Below the pieces are notes generated by a model that saw only the letters and a program-made list of their open reading frames with translations, was not told the origin of the DNA and made no database searches. DNA of 64,000 nt from Shewanella maritima. GTDB lineage: Bacteria > Pseudomonadota > Gammaproteobacteria > Enterobacterales > Shewanellaceae. Within the stretch, counting starts at the first letter, position 1, and every line of letters starts with the position of its first letter. A program made the position numbers and the translations under genes. Location of the stretch: NCBI RefSeq assembly GCF_004295345.1, contig NZ_CP036200.1, positions 1,488,001-1,552,000 on the forward strand. Reading direction: 5' to 3'. Positions 8,367 to 16,349 of the stretch are shown one piece after another.

Positions 8367-9950
8367 TTAAGCGGTTAAGCGCTGCGCCAATGCGGTGGCA
8401 TTTTTGGCCACTATGCCGTAAATCGACAGCTGCGGATTAGCCCCTAAACTGGTAGGGAACATAGAGCCGTCAAAAACCGATAAGTTCTCTAGATAATGAC
8501 TGCTGCCATCACTGGCAATCATCGACTTGGTTTTATCTTCGCCCATTGGACAACCGCCCATCACGTGAGCTGAAGCAACAATGGTTTTCAATATCGCAAT
8601 GTCCATAGACTCAATATTGGCTTTTGCTTGCTGCCAAGATGATGCAAATAACTGCCCATCACTCATTGGTAAAACTTGCTTGGCTCCTGCAGCAAACTGC
8701 AACTCAGCCATCGACAAATAAGCCCTGCGAGCGGTATCCCAAAAGGCTTGGGTTAGTGGATAATCTAGGCTAAAACCGTGCTCAGTTAACCGCACCTGAC
8801 CACCCGGGCTTTGCTCATTGAAGCCGTCACGCACCAGCGCCACCAGCACCTGAATACGGTTAAAGTTTTCCATCAATTTGGCGTGGCTTTGGCCATAACC
8901 TATAGTCTTGGAAGAGATCAAAATTGGATGAACTGGCGCAGATTCAAGCTTATAACCTAGCTCACCTGCAGCGCCGTCTCGCCATACAAACTCATCTGAG
9001 TAAATCGCCTGCGGCGCACCACTATGAGCATTGACTTGCTCCTCAAATAAGGCGCCTGAAAGTAAAGACGGATGCAAAAAGGTTCGACCAAGCAATTGAT
9101 AGGGATCAGGTGTTTGCGCCCGCATCAAAATAGTTGGAGAGTGAATTGCCCCCGCACTTAATATGTAATGTTTAGCGCGAAAACTCAGCTTGGTTTGGGT
9201 TGGCTTGCCATACTCATTTTGCCCTTGAGCCACGAGTCCTGTGACTTTATCACCTTGATGATTTAACTCAATCACCTTAGCGCGAGATATTAAGGTTGCA
9301 CCGCGCTCAAGCGCTGCCGGAATTGTGGTTACCAACATTGACTGCTTAGCGTTAACCGGGCAACCCACACCGCAATAGCCGGTATTCCAGCAACCACGGA
9401 CGTTACGTTTGATAACGGTATATTCCCAACCGAGCTTTTCGCAACCATCACGCAGCACTGCGTTATTTTTATTGGGCGGGTAAGTCCACTCTTGAATGGT
9501 AAGGCGCTGCTCCATTTTCTCAAACCATGGCTTGAGTGACTCCGCATCAAGGCCTTTTACATCATTGGTTTGCTGCCAGAAATCTAGTGCTTGCTTGGGC
9601 GTGCGGATAGAAGTTGTCCAGTTGATAGTGGTTGAGCCGCCCACTGTGCGACCTTGAAAAATACCGATGCCTTTATCACTGGTTTTCATCGCCGCGGCTT
9701 GCTGGTACATATTTGGGTAAGCAGTGCGCTCTTCCATATCAAAATGACGCGAAGACTTAAGCCCACCCGCTTCAATCATAATCACTTTAAGGCCAGCTTC
9801 GGTGAGGATTTCTGACGCAGTGCCACCACCCGCGCCAGTGCCAACAATCACCACATCAGCCTCAAACTGATGCTCGCCCTCTAATTGACCTGCATCTATA
9901 TGTCGCCAGCCATTAGCTAAACCGACTTCAATTGGATCGACTATTGCCAC
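8367..9950 (-). CDS. GMC family oxidoreductase (FAD-dependent dehydrogenase, probable exported catalytic subunit)
   Basis: FAD enzyme of 527 aa in the glucose-methanol-choline family, closest in layout to the catalytic subunits of gluconate, sorbitol and FAD-glucose dehydrogenases. The dinucleotide motif VGTGAGGGTA is at residues 36-45. The active-site pair is His462 in SAHVMGG and Asn505 in ANPQLSIYG. Cysteines 187, 193 and 197 form C-x5-C-x3-C, the spacing I associate with the [3Fe-4S] site of bacterial FAD-glucose dehydrogenase, so an iron-sulfur cluster is likely. It has no signal peptide. The gene 76 bp upstream encodes a small Tat-signal protein, so export as a complex with it is likely. 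The substrate cannot be read from the sequence. Confidence 0.88.
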   Translation of the reverse strand: MAIVDPIEVGLANGWRHIDAGQLEGEHQFEADVVIVGTGAGGGTASEILTEAGLKVIMIEAGGLKSSRHFDMEERTAYPNMYQQAAAMKTSDKGIGIFQGRTVGGSTTINWTTSIRTPKQALDFWQQTNDVKGLDAESLKPWFEKMEQRLTIQEWTYPPNKNNAVLRDGCEKLGWEYTVIKRNVRGCWNTGYCGVGCPVNAKQSMLVTTIPAALERGATLISRAKVIELNHQGDKVTGLVAQGQNEYGKPTQTKLSFRAKHYILSAGAIHSPTILMRAQTPDPYQLLGRTFLHPSLLSGALFEEQVNAHSGAPQAIYSDEFVWRDGAAGELGYKLESAPVHPILISSKTIGYGQSHAKLMENFNRIQVLVALVRDGFNEQSPGGQVRLTEHGFSLDYPLTQAFWDTARRAYLSMAELQFAAGAKQVLPMSDGQLFASSWQQAKANIESMDIAILKTIVASAHVMGGCPMGEDKTKSMIASDGSSHYLENLSVFDGSMFPTSLGANPQLSIYGIVAKNATALAQRLTA

Positions 9951-10026
9951 ACACCACTCCTTGTTATTTTTCTTATTACAGCTTGGTCAATAAGGTTTGT
10001 TTACTACTCTGGTTTAGTTGAGTTTA

Positions 10027-10533
10027 TTAGTCACTAACCAAAAAGCTTGGCTTGCTGTATTGCATTCTCCCCCAATGCTCTGGGCTAGCGTAGTAACTTG
10101 CCATCACCACTTCTCGCAGGCCGAGATAAGCAGTTTGCAGTAATTCAATAAAGTGATGACGCCAAGACTCAAGCATAGAAACAAGTTGTTTAGGTTGACG
10201 CATAATAAGCGGCGTTAAGCTGCCAGTCAGCAGTAACAAAGAAAAGCGTGACTCCAGCATATCAAGCAGCTCTAATAACTCGTCTCGCTGATCATCTGGC
10301 AATACCTTTAAGGTGTCGGCAATATTATTAAGCGTACGATTGATTGCTTGCTCTTTGTGAGAGGCGACATCAGGCAATGCCCCCTCCAAAAAGATGGGGA
10401 TCAATGCAGCGAAGATCATCCGGTGAGCGTTCTCACTATTATCTTCATCCACATACGACGTCGATAAGTTAACCCCGAGTGCTAACGCGGCAGTGCCAAC
10501 GAAAGCGCCAGTAATAAAGGTCCGTCTTTTCAT
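10027..10533 (-). CDS. Tat-signal small subunit, gluconate 2-dehydrogenase subunit 3-like
   Basis: A 168-aa protein beginning MKRRTFITG, a twin-arginine motif (RRTFI) followed by a hydrophobic stretch of about 15 residues. The mature part is all-helical and resembles the gamma (hitch-hiker) subunits that carry GMC dehydrogenases through the Tat system. It lies directly upstream of the signal-less GMC gene in the same direction with a 76-bp gap. The likely role is Tat export and stabilisation of that flavoprotein. Similarity to characterised gamma subunits is weak by eye, and no cytochrome c electron acceptor gene is next door. Confidence 0.75.
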   Translation of the reverse strand: MKRRTFITGAFVGTAALALGVNLSTSYVDEDNSENAHRMIFAALIPIFLEGALPDVASHKEQAINRTLNNIADTLKVLPDDQRDELLELLDMLESRFSLLLLTGSLTPLIMRQPKQLVSMLESWRHHFIELLQTAYLGLREVVMASYYASPEHWGRMQYSKPSFLVSD

Positions 10534-10725
10534 TTCTTCTCCCCAAAGAAAGCGTTTGTCAAAGCTGCTGGTATTGGGATCGGTATTATTGAGTTATTTT
10601 TGCTGCACTCACTTGTGTGATAGAGTGCGCCCCAATAGTGAGCAACATTTTTTAAACATACGTATGAATCTACACTATTAACGATCAGACACCAATATAA
10701 AAACAAGCAAAAGCATTTGATAGCC

Positions 10726-11736
10726 ATGACATTAGCATTCACGCCACCTTGGTGGGCAAAGAACCCACATGTACAAACCATTTTGCCAGTAATGCGCAAA
10801 ATTCCCATGCCCGTGGTAAAGCGCGAGCGTCTAGAGCTACAAGACGGTGACTTTATTGATCTTGATTGGTTAGGCAAGCCTGAAGACGGCCAGCTAATTC
10901 TGTTGATTGTGCATGGGCTAGAGGGCAGCGCCCAGTCTCATTACGCCAGACGCATGTTAGATGAGGCGAAGCAGCAAGGCTTATGCACAGTAGTGCATCA
11001 TCACCGAAGCTGCTCAGGCGAGCCTAATCGTCTTGCTCGTAGCTATCACAGTGGTGATACTGAAGACGTCAGTTTTACCCTTAAAACACTTAAACAACGT
11101 TGCCCCAACTCACCACTACTTGGTATTGGTTACAGCCTAGGTGGCAACGTGCTGGCGAAGTATCAGGGAACGTACCGCGAGCAAAGTCTGCTAAGTCGCG
11201 CTGTCGTGGTGTCTGCGCCGCTGGCCCTAGGGGCATGTGCTAAACGCCTAGAAGGCGGCTTTTCCACTGTTTACCAAAGTTACCTGATAAAGCAATTGCA
11301 GCAAAAAATGCGTACTAAGCTAGAAACACCAGAGCTGCAAACGGCTATGCCAGTGGATCACAGCCAACTAGCCAACCTTTCAACCTTTTATTTATTTGAT
11401 GACAAAATCACTGCGCCGTTGCACGGTTTTGACGGTGCTGAAGATTATTACAACCGCGCAAGCGGGCTAAGTTTTTTGCAGCACATTACAGTGCCAACCT
11501 TAATCATTCATGCTCAAGATGACCCATTTATGACCGATGAGGTGATCCCGGCGCAACATCAACTATCATCTGCGGTAGAATACGAGCTACATCAATATGG
11601 TGGTCACGTTGGCTTTATTAACGGCGGCACACCATGGCAGCCTAAATTCTACCTTGAGCATCGTGCTTTAAGGTTTTTGCTAAACGGAGCAAGCAATGAT
11701 AGTTCCCTACGAGGCGCTGATAACACTGCCAAGTGA
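10726..11736 (+). CDS. yheT: YheT family hydrolase (alpha/beta fold)
   Basis: Alpha/beta hydrolase of the YheT/EMB8 family, about 336 aa. The sequence LLIVHGLEGS carries the oxyanion-hole HG motif, GIGYSLGGNV the nucleophile serine, HAQDDPFM the acidic residue and YGGHVGF the catalytic histidine. The natural substrate is unknown; the family contains carboxylesterases. The frame is open from a TTG at 10717, but ATG at 10726 (MTLAFTPPWW) fits the family better. The 3' end overlaps yheU by 41 bp, so the two are probably cotranscribed and translationally coupled. Confidence 0.92.
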   Translation: MTLAFTPPWWAKNPHVQTILPVMRKIPMPVVKRERLELQDGDFIDLDWLGKPEDGQLILLIVHGLEGSAQSHYARRMLDEAKQQGLCTVVHHHRSCSGEPNRLARSYHSGDTEDVSFTLKTLKQRCPNSPLLGIGYSLGGNVLAKYQGTYREQSLLSRAVVVSAPLALGACAKRLEGGFSTVYQSYLIKQLQQKMRTKLETPELQTAMPVDHSQLANLSTFYLFDDKITAPLHGFDGAEDYYNRASGLSFLQHITVPTLIIHAQDDPFMTDEVIPAQHQLSSAVEYELHQYGGHVGFINGGTPWQPKFYLEHRALRFLLNGASNDSSLRGADNTAK

Positions 11737-11947
11737 CACAGTATCTCAGCTGATCAAAGAGTACTTATTATCTCAATTTGAAGATGGCAGCTTTGCCGAT
11801 TTAGACTCATCGCAATTTGATGCGGCGATTAGCGCCTGTAAACAAAAGTTAAAACAGGGCGAGTTAGTGGTGGAGTATAGTGAAGATGATGAGTCTATCG
11901 CGATTCGCCAGCGTGAGCATATTCAACCAACGGCGTTTTGGGAGTAA
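11696..11947 (+). CDS. yheU: YheU family protein (UPF0270)
   Basis: Small acidic protein of 83 aa matching the UPF0270 family: it begins MIVPYEAL, has the core LSQFEDGSFADLD and ends with a variable tail. Function unknown. It starts inside yheT, overlapping by 41 bp in another frame, and precedes prkB by 116 bp, the order found in enterobacteria. Confidence 0.9.
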   Translation: MIVPYEALITLPSDTVSQLIKEYLLSQFEDGSFADLDSSQFDAAISACKQKLKQGELVVEYSEDDESIAIRQREHIQPTAFWE

Positions 11948-12063
11948 CCTAATTCACTCACTGGTTTGACGCAAGACGAACAATTGCCGTATAACTAGCG
12001 GAATAAACAAACAAAAAACGCCCCCAATCAGGGGTTAATTGACTTCAGATTCAGGCGGAAAAC

Positions 12064-12960
12064 ATGTCAGCAAAACATCCTATTATTGCGGTAACAGGGT
12101 CATCAGGTGCAGGAACCACCACCACGACTACTGCATTTACCCATATTTTTAGGCAGCTCGGTATAAATGCTGCCTTTGTTGAAGGCGATAGTTTTCACAA
12201 CTTCACCCGCGCAGAAATGGAAGTGCTGATCCGTAAATCTCAAGCTGAAAATCAAAACCTGAGTTACTTTGGACCTGAAGCCAATAACTTCGCCAAGCTC
12301 GAAGAGTGCTTCGCCAGTTATAGCGCAACGGGAACAGGGCAAACTCGCAGCTACCTACATACCTTTGATGAAGCTGTGCCATTTAACCAGATGCCAGGGA
12401 CCTTTACTAACTGGCGCGATCTACCAGCTGACACAGATATGTTGTATTACGAAGGTCTACACGGCGGTGTGGTGACTGACGACATAGACGTTGCCAAACA
12501 CGTAGATTTGCTCATCGGCATGGTGCCCATCGTTAACCTAGAGTGGATCCAAAAAATTGTTCGCGACACCAATGATCGCGGCCATAGCCGTGAAAAAGTG
12601 ATGGGGTCGATCGTGCGTAGTATGGATGATTATATTCAGCATATGACGCCGCAGTTTTCTCGTACTCACATCAACTTTCAACGTGTACCGACGGTTGATA
12701 CCTCTAATCCATTTAGCGCTAAAGATATCCCAAGCCTTGATGAAAGCTTTGTGGTTATTCGTTTTCGCGGTGTTAAAGACGTCGACTTTCAGTACTACTT
12801 GAATATGATCCAAGGCTCATTCATGTCACGCATCAATACCCTGGTTGTTCCTGGAGGCAAGATGTCATTGGCGATGGAATTAATCTTAACGCCGCTAATC
12901 AGAGCGTTAAAAGAAAAACGTCTGCAGGTAACTAAAATATCCGAGCTCGGCGAAGACTAA
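12064..12960 (+). CDS. prkB: phosphoribulokinase-like protein PrkB
   Basis: A 298-aa P-loop kinase of the proteobacterial phosphoribulokinase type. The Walker A region is GSSGAGTTTT at residues 12-21. The sequence YYEGLHGG near 130 and the C-terminal region with RINTLVVPGGKM follow the family. The organism does not appear to have a Calvin cycle, and in heterotrophic gammaproteobacteria this gene is a conserved yheU/crp neighbour with no proven role. The protein may not phosphorylate ribulose 5-phosphate in the cell. Confidence 0.9.
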   Translation: MSAKHPIIAVTGSSGAGTTTTTTAFTHIFRQLGINAAFVEGDSFHNFTRAEMEVLIRKSQAENQNLSYFGPEANNFAKLEECFASYSATGTGQTRSYLHTFDEAVPFNQMPGTFTNWRDLPADTDMLYYEGLHGGVVTDDIDVAKHVDLLIGMVPIVNLEWIQKIVRDTNDRGHSREKVMGSIVRSMDDYIQHMTPQFSRTHINFQRVPTVDTSNPFSAKDIPSLDESFVVIRFRGVKDVDFQYYLNMIQGSFMSRINTLVVPGGKMSLAMELILTPLIRALKEKRLQVTKISELGED

Positions 12961-13515
12961 CTCGCGGTTAAGATTGACTTAAGCCGAGCAGCTTATTCTA
13001 TTCCTGTCACCGCTACTCTACGAACCTCATCATAGCTGGGTAGTGGTGACATATTGATGTACTGACCTAACCGATGCCCCTGCTATGTCTATTAGGGAGG
13101 TACATCAATCCCCCTCCACTCCATAGCATTACTCGTTTTCAATTACCGTTTTAGCCATAGCGACCAACACCTAAACATCAATTTGATTAAAGTGGTCCAC
13201 AAATTACACTGCAACTCACCCTAGGCAGAAATCCCTAAAGCGCGTAATGAGATAAAGCAGTAATTAGAAGGGTAGCCCTTAGGGCGAGACCATGAAAATT
13301 TATCGCGCGCTTTCTTATGGGGTTAATGAGCTTTGAGTAAGCAAGCCTCTTTAGCAGGGATGCTAAAGCTGAGCCATCAGGGATGATTTTACGGCGTCTT
13401 GCGCAATCAAAGTTCGTTACCCCTTAGTAAATGGCTCATAATCAATCGCTCATTCGCTCTGGGGTAGCCCTTAGATTAATTTTGACCCTTGGGCTAATTT
13501 CAGTTGCTAGCTTGC
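12961..13515. other. 555-bp structured intergenic region between prkB and the Sel1/TPR gene
   Basis: No coding frame of useful length. It contains several dyads and a direct repeat. GTCACCGCTACT at 13006-13017 pairs, with one mismatch, with 13040-13050. ATTGATGTAC at 13053-13062 pairs perfectly with 13100-13109. TTTAGCA and TGCTAAA form a hairpin at 13350-13367. The 13-bp GGGTAGCCCTTAG occurs at 13270-13282 and again at 13462-13474. The part around 13350-13412 resembles dispersed intergenic repeats I associate with Shewanella and Vibrio, from memory only. Confidence 0.5.
13006..13050. repeat. imperfect 12-bp inverted repeat downstream of prkB
   Basis: GTCACCGCTACT at 13006-13017 and GTAGTGGTGAC at 13040-13050 can pair with one G/T position across a loop of about 22 bases. 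There is no T run, so it is not a classic terminator, but it may protect the prkB mRNA 3' end. Confidence 0.45.
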
Positions 13516-14331
13516 TCAGTTCAAGAGAGGAATGACTTCTCGATAAGCTTTGTTGTTACGATACTGCTCAAGGCGACTTTGAAACTCATCAATGTTAGCA
13601 AGCTCAGGGTTTTGTTTCAGCGCGTCGATAGCTTTTTGCTGAGTAGTTACAGCTTGCTCAAAAGCACCTTGCTCGGCGTAAGCTGCTGCTAAGTTGTCTA
13701 AAATGGTTGGATCGTTTTGATTGCTTTCAAGTAGCTTAAGCGACAAGTCGACCGCACGCTCACCATCGCGGTATTCAGCTTCAGGGCACGTTGCCAAAAT
13801 CCAGGCCACGTTACCAAGAGACACGTCATCACCAACCGCAGAAAACTGCTCCATGGCTTTACCACAGTTTCGCTCAACACCATCACCACCTGCAGAGTAA
13901 ATAAACCCGAGACGGAAATTAGCCCACTTGTTACCCTGCTCAGCTAATATGGCATACCACTTTTTAGCCTCAGCAAGATCCCGTGGGTAAATTTTGCCTT
14001 CATAGCTTAAATCAGCAAGCGTTTGCTGAGCTTTTGGGTGGTTTTGCAATGCGGCTTTATTCAGCCACTCATTGCCTAAACCTAAATCTTTTTCGACAAA
14101 ACGGCCGGTAATACTCATCAAACCTAACAGATACTGAGCATCTACATCGCCTTGCTGGGCTTTAAATTCAATACGTACCAGTTTGCTAGCGGTTTGGGTT
14201 TCCTGAGTTTCTGGTAAGCCAAAGCCAAACGCAGGCAAGCTTAAGCTACTCAGTGCCAACAACGCACCAGGAAGGACAAATACACGTGACAACAAATGGG
14301 TCTTCAAATCCACCTCACAAGTTTTAAACAT
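13516..14331 (-). CDS. Sel1/TPR-repeat periplasmic protein
   Basis: A 271-aa protein with a hydrophobic N-terminal segment (residues 15-36, ending PAFGFG) that looks like a signal peptide. It is followed by Sel1-like repeats (DAQYLLGLMSITGRFV at about 62-77, KAQQTLADLSYEGKIYP at about 98-114, WANFRLGFIYSAG) and a TPR-like C-terminus (LDNLAAAYAEQGAFEQAV). Such proteins scaffold protein contacts; no partner can be named. The reading frame starts with ATG at 14331, but TTG at 14307 is preceded by GAGGTGGA at a better distance and would remove eight residues ahead of the signal peptide. The gene is divergent from crp. Confidence 0.8.
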   Translation of the reverse strand: MFKTCEVDLKTHLLSRVFVLPGALLALSSLSLPAFGFGLPETQETQTASKLVRIEFKAQQGDVDAQYLLGLMSITGRFVEKDLGLGNEWLNKAALQNHPKAQQTLADLSYEGKIYPRDLAEAKKWYAILAEQGNKWANFRLGFIYSAGGDGVERNCGKAMEQFSAVGDDVSLGNVAWILATCPEAEYRDGERAVDLSLKLLESNQNDPTILDNLAAAYAEQGAFEQAVTTQQKAIDALKQNPELANIDEFQSRLEQYRNNKAYREVIPLLN

Positions 14332-14560
14332 GCCCTATAGGCGCCTACACATGGGCTCAACATTAACTAACTAATTCACTCAACACAATAGAAACCCTTG
14401 TTAGCGCTGATTTATAAACATGTTTAACACCAAGAAATCATTGCGAACTTTGAACTTCATCGCAAATAAGGCAAAATAAACCAAATGCTTAGCAAGTTCG
14501 TATACACTACGCCAGCCCTTAAATTCGATCTTCATCAAAGTTTTGCGTTACACTGTCACG

Positions 14561-14566
14561 TATAAT
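14561..14566 (+). promoter_or_regulatory. probable -10 element of the crp promoter
   Basis: TATAAT lies 52 bp upstream of the crp ATG, but no good -35 is found at 16-18 bp. The start codon itself is set by GAGGAAG six bases upstream. Confidence 0.45.
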
Positions 14567-14617
14567 GCTTAATTAGATAAAACTTACATTAATTTTTAAT
14601 CAATCGAGGAAGTTATT

Positions 14618-15253
14618 ATGGCTCTTATTGGCAAGCCAAAACCTGATCCAACTTTGGAGTGGTTTCTTTCACACTGTCACATTCACAAATATCCTGCCAA
14701 GAGTACCTTGATTCACGCAGGCGAAGATTCAGACACTCTTTACTATATTGTTAAAGGTTCTGTCGCTGTTCTGATTAAAGATGAAGAAGGTAAAGAGATG
14801 ATCCTGTCATATCTTAACCAAGGAGACTTTATCGGTGAACTAGGTTTGTTCGAAGAGCAAGCTGAACGTACTGCTTGGGTCCGTGCTAAACAGGCATGTG
14901 AAATTGCTGAAATCTCTTACAAGAAATTTAAGCAGCTTATTCAAGTTAACCCTGAAATCTTAATGAAGCTTTCAGCGCAAATGGCATACCGTCTGCAAAG
15001 CACCAGTCAAAAAGTAGGTGATTTGGCATTCCTAGACGTAGCAGGTCGCATTGCTCAAACTTTACTGCACCTTGCTAAGCAGCCAGATGCAATGACTCAT
15101 CCCGACGGCATGCAAATTAAGATCACTCGTCAAGAGATCGGTCAAATTGTAGGTTGTTCTCGTGAGACCGTTGGCCGTATCTTGAAAATGCTTGAAGAGC
15201 AAAATCTTATCCAAGCACATGGTAAGACTATCGTAGTATACGGTACGCGCTAA
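14618..15253 (+). CDS. crp: cAMP receptor protein CRP
   Basis: Global cAMP-dependent transcription regulator, 211 aa, near-identical in layout to E. coli CRP (210 aa). The cyclic-nucleotide domain includes the phosphate-binding cassette [20 protein letters not shown] at residues 70-89. The C-terminal helix-turn-helix is [21 protein letters not shown], with the DNA-contacting RETVGR. In Shewanella, CRP controls anaerobic respiration as well as carbon use. The region upstream has no obvious TGTGA-N6-TCACA site, so autoregulation is not apparent by eye. A terminator follows 43 bp after the stop. Confidence 0.98.
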   Translation: MALIGKPKPDPTLEWFLSHCHIHKYPAKSTLIHAGEDSDTLYYIVKGSVAVLIKDEEGKEMILSYLNQGDFIGELGLFEEQAERTAWVRAKQACEIAEISYKKFKQLIQVNPEILMKLSAQMAYRLQSTSQKVGDLAFLDVAGRIAQTLLHLAKQPDAMTHPDGMQIKITRQEIGQIVGCSRETVGRILKMLEEQNLIQAHGKTIVVYGTR

Positions 15254-15296
15254 GCTAAAGCGGAGCTACTTCAGCTCAATTTAAGGCAACTCAGCT

Positions 15297-15331
15297 AAAG
15301 TGGTGGTCAATTGATTTGGTCACCACTTTTT
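15297..15331 (+). terminator. crp intrinsic terminator
   Basis: AAAGTGGTG at 15297-15305 pairs with CACCACTTT at 15321-15329, followed by a T run. It overlaps the upstream extension of the next reading frame, which supports the internal ATG at 15347 as the true start of that gene. Confidence 0.8.
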
Positions 15332-15346
15332 GTTTGGGAGCGAAAA

Positions 15347-15697
15347 ATGAGTTGGTTATTTAGCTCCGTTCTCAGCTTGAGTTCAGTTACTTTTACTCAG
15401 CCTCCACTAGCACCTAACGACACATATGAGTTTGAGCACAACACGGCTGCACAGTTAGTGGCCAATGGCGAAATCGTGTCGTTAAACAGCGCACTAAAAA
15501 CTGTTGAAGCCTACTGCAAAGGCCAGCTAATTGATGTTAGGTTAGTGCAAGTAAGTAATACTTGGTTTTACGCTGTACAAATGCAACTATCTAACGGTAA
15601 ACAGGTTTATTTTGAACTTGATGCCAGCAAAGATCTGACTAATTCACTATCAAAACCACTAAGTGAGTGTACCGAAAATGAAACTGCTACTCGTTGA
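15347..15697 (+). CDS. PepSY domain-containing protein
   Basis: Small protein of about 116 aa starting MSWLFSSVL at ATG 15347, preceded by GGGAGCG. The first 20 residues are hydrophobic, consistent with a signal peptide. The rest matches a PepSY fold: a helix (SLNSALKTVEAYC) followed by strands ending VYFELDASKDL. PepSY proteins often sit beside PhoPQ-like systems and are thought to modulate a protease or a sensor. The gene overlaps the response regulator by 20 bp, so the three genes form an operon. Function is inferred from the fold and neighbours. Confidence 0.75.
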   Translation: MSWLFSSVLSLSSVTFTQPPLAPNDTYEFEHNTAAQLVANGEIVSLNSALKTVEAYCKGQLIDVRLVQVSNTWFYAVQMQLSNGKQVYFELDASKDLTNSLSKPLSECTENETATR

Positions 15698-16349
15698 AGA
15701 CAACCCGCTGTTGGTCACTGAACTTGAAAAACAGCTTAAACAGGCAGGCTATGTCACGGATGTCACCGACAAAGCTACGGAAGCAGACTACCTAATCAAA
15801 GAATCTCAATACGACTGTGTCATTCTAGACATAGGCCTGCCAGATGGTAATGGCCTAGAACTGTTAGACTCATGGCGTAAAGACGGCCTATCAACGCCGG
15901 TCATCATGCTTACTGCTCGTAGTCAATGGCACGAAAAAGTCGAAGGCTTTAATGCAGGTGCAGACGACTACCTAGGCAAGCCATTCCACGCTCAAGAGTT
16001 ACTTGCACGTATTCAAGCTTTGATTCACCGCGCCAGTGGGCGTATGAATTCATCTGATAATCAAATCACAGTTGCAGGTATCACCTTAGATGTAAACGAG
16101 CAAAAAGTAATGCTTGAAGATAAGGAATACGATCTCACTGCAATGGAGTTCAGGCTGCTAAAAATCTTCTTAATGTCGCCTAAAAAGCTACTGTCAAAAA
16201 CTTCACTCACCGAAAAGCTATATCAATTCGATGATGAGAAAGAAAGCAACGTAGTCGAAGTTTATGTGACTCATCTACGTAAAAAATTGGGTAAAACAGC
16301 TATCGAGACCCGCCGCGGTCAGGGTTATATCTTCCACGGGATCGCCTAA
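15678..16349 (+). CDS. OmpR/PhoP-family response regulator
   Basis: A 223-aa two-component regulator. The receiver domain has the acidic pair Glu8-Asp9, the phospho-acceptor Asp51 in VILDIGLPDG, and the conserved lysine in YLGKPF. The C-terminal winged-helix DNA-binding domain includes LTAMEFRLLKIF and the terminal TRRGQGYIFH. ATG at 15678 (MKLLLVEDN) is preferred to the upstream GTG at 15663 because the protein then begins at the canonical first strand. Its stop codon directly abuts the ATG of the sensor kinase. The pair resembles PhoP/PhoQ, but the signal and regulon cannot be read from the sequence. Confidence 0.92.
   Translation: MKLLLVEDNPLLVTELEKQLKQAGYVTDVTDKATEADYLIKESQYDCVILDIGLPDGNGLELLDSWRKDGLSTPVIMLTARSQWHEKVEGFNAGADDYLGKPFHAQELLARIQALIHRASGRMNSSDNQITVAGITLDVNEQKVMLEDKEYDLTAMEFRLLKIFLMSPKKLLSKTSLTEKLYQFDDEKESNVVEVYVTHLRKKLGKTAIETRRGQGYIFHGIA

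Noticed and set aside
12008..12055. CCCC/GGGG hairpin upstream of prkB as a terminator for yheU
   Set aside because: Short stem and no T run.
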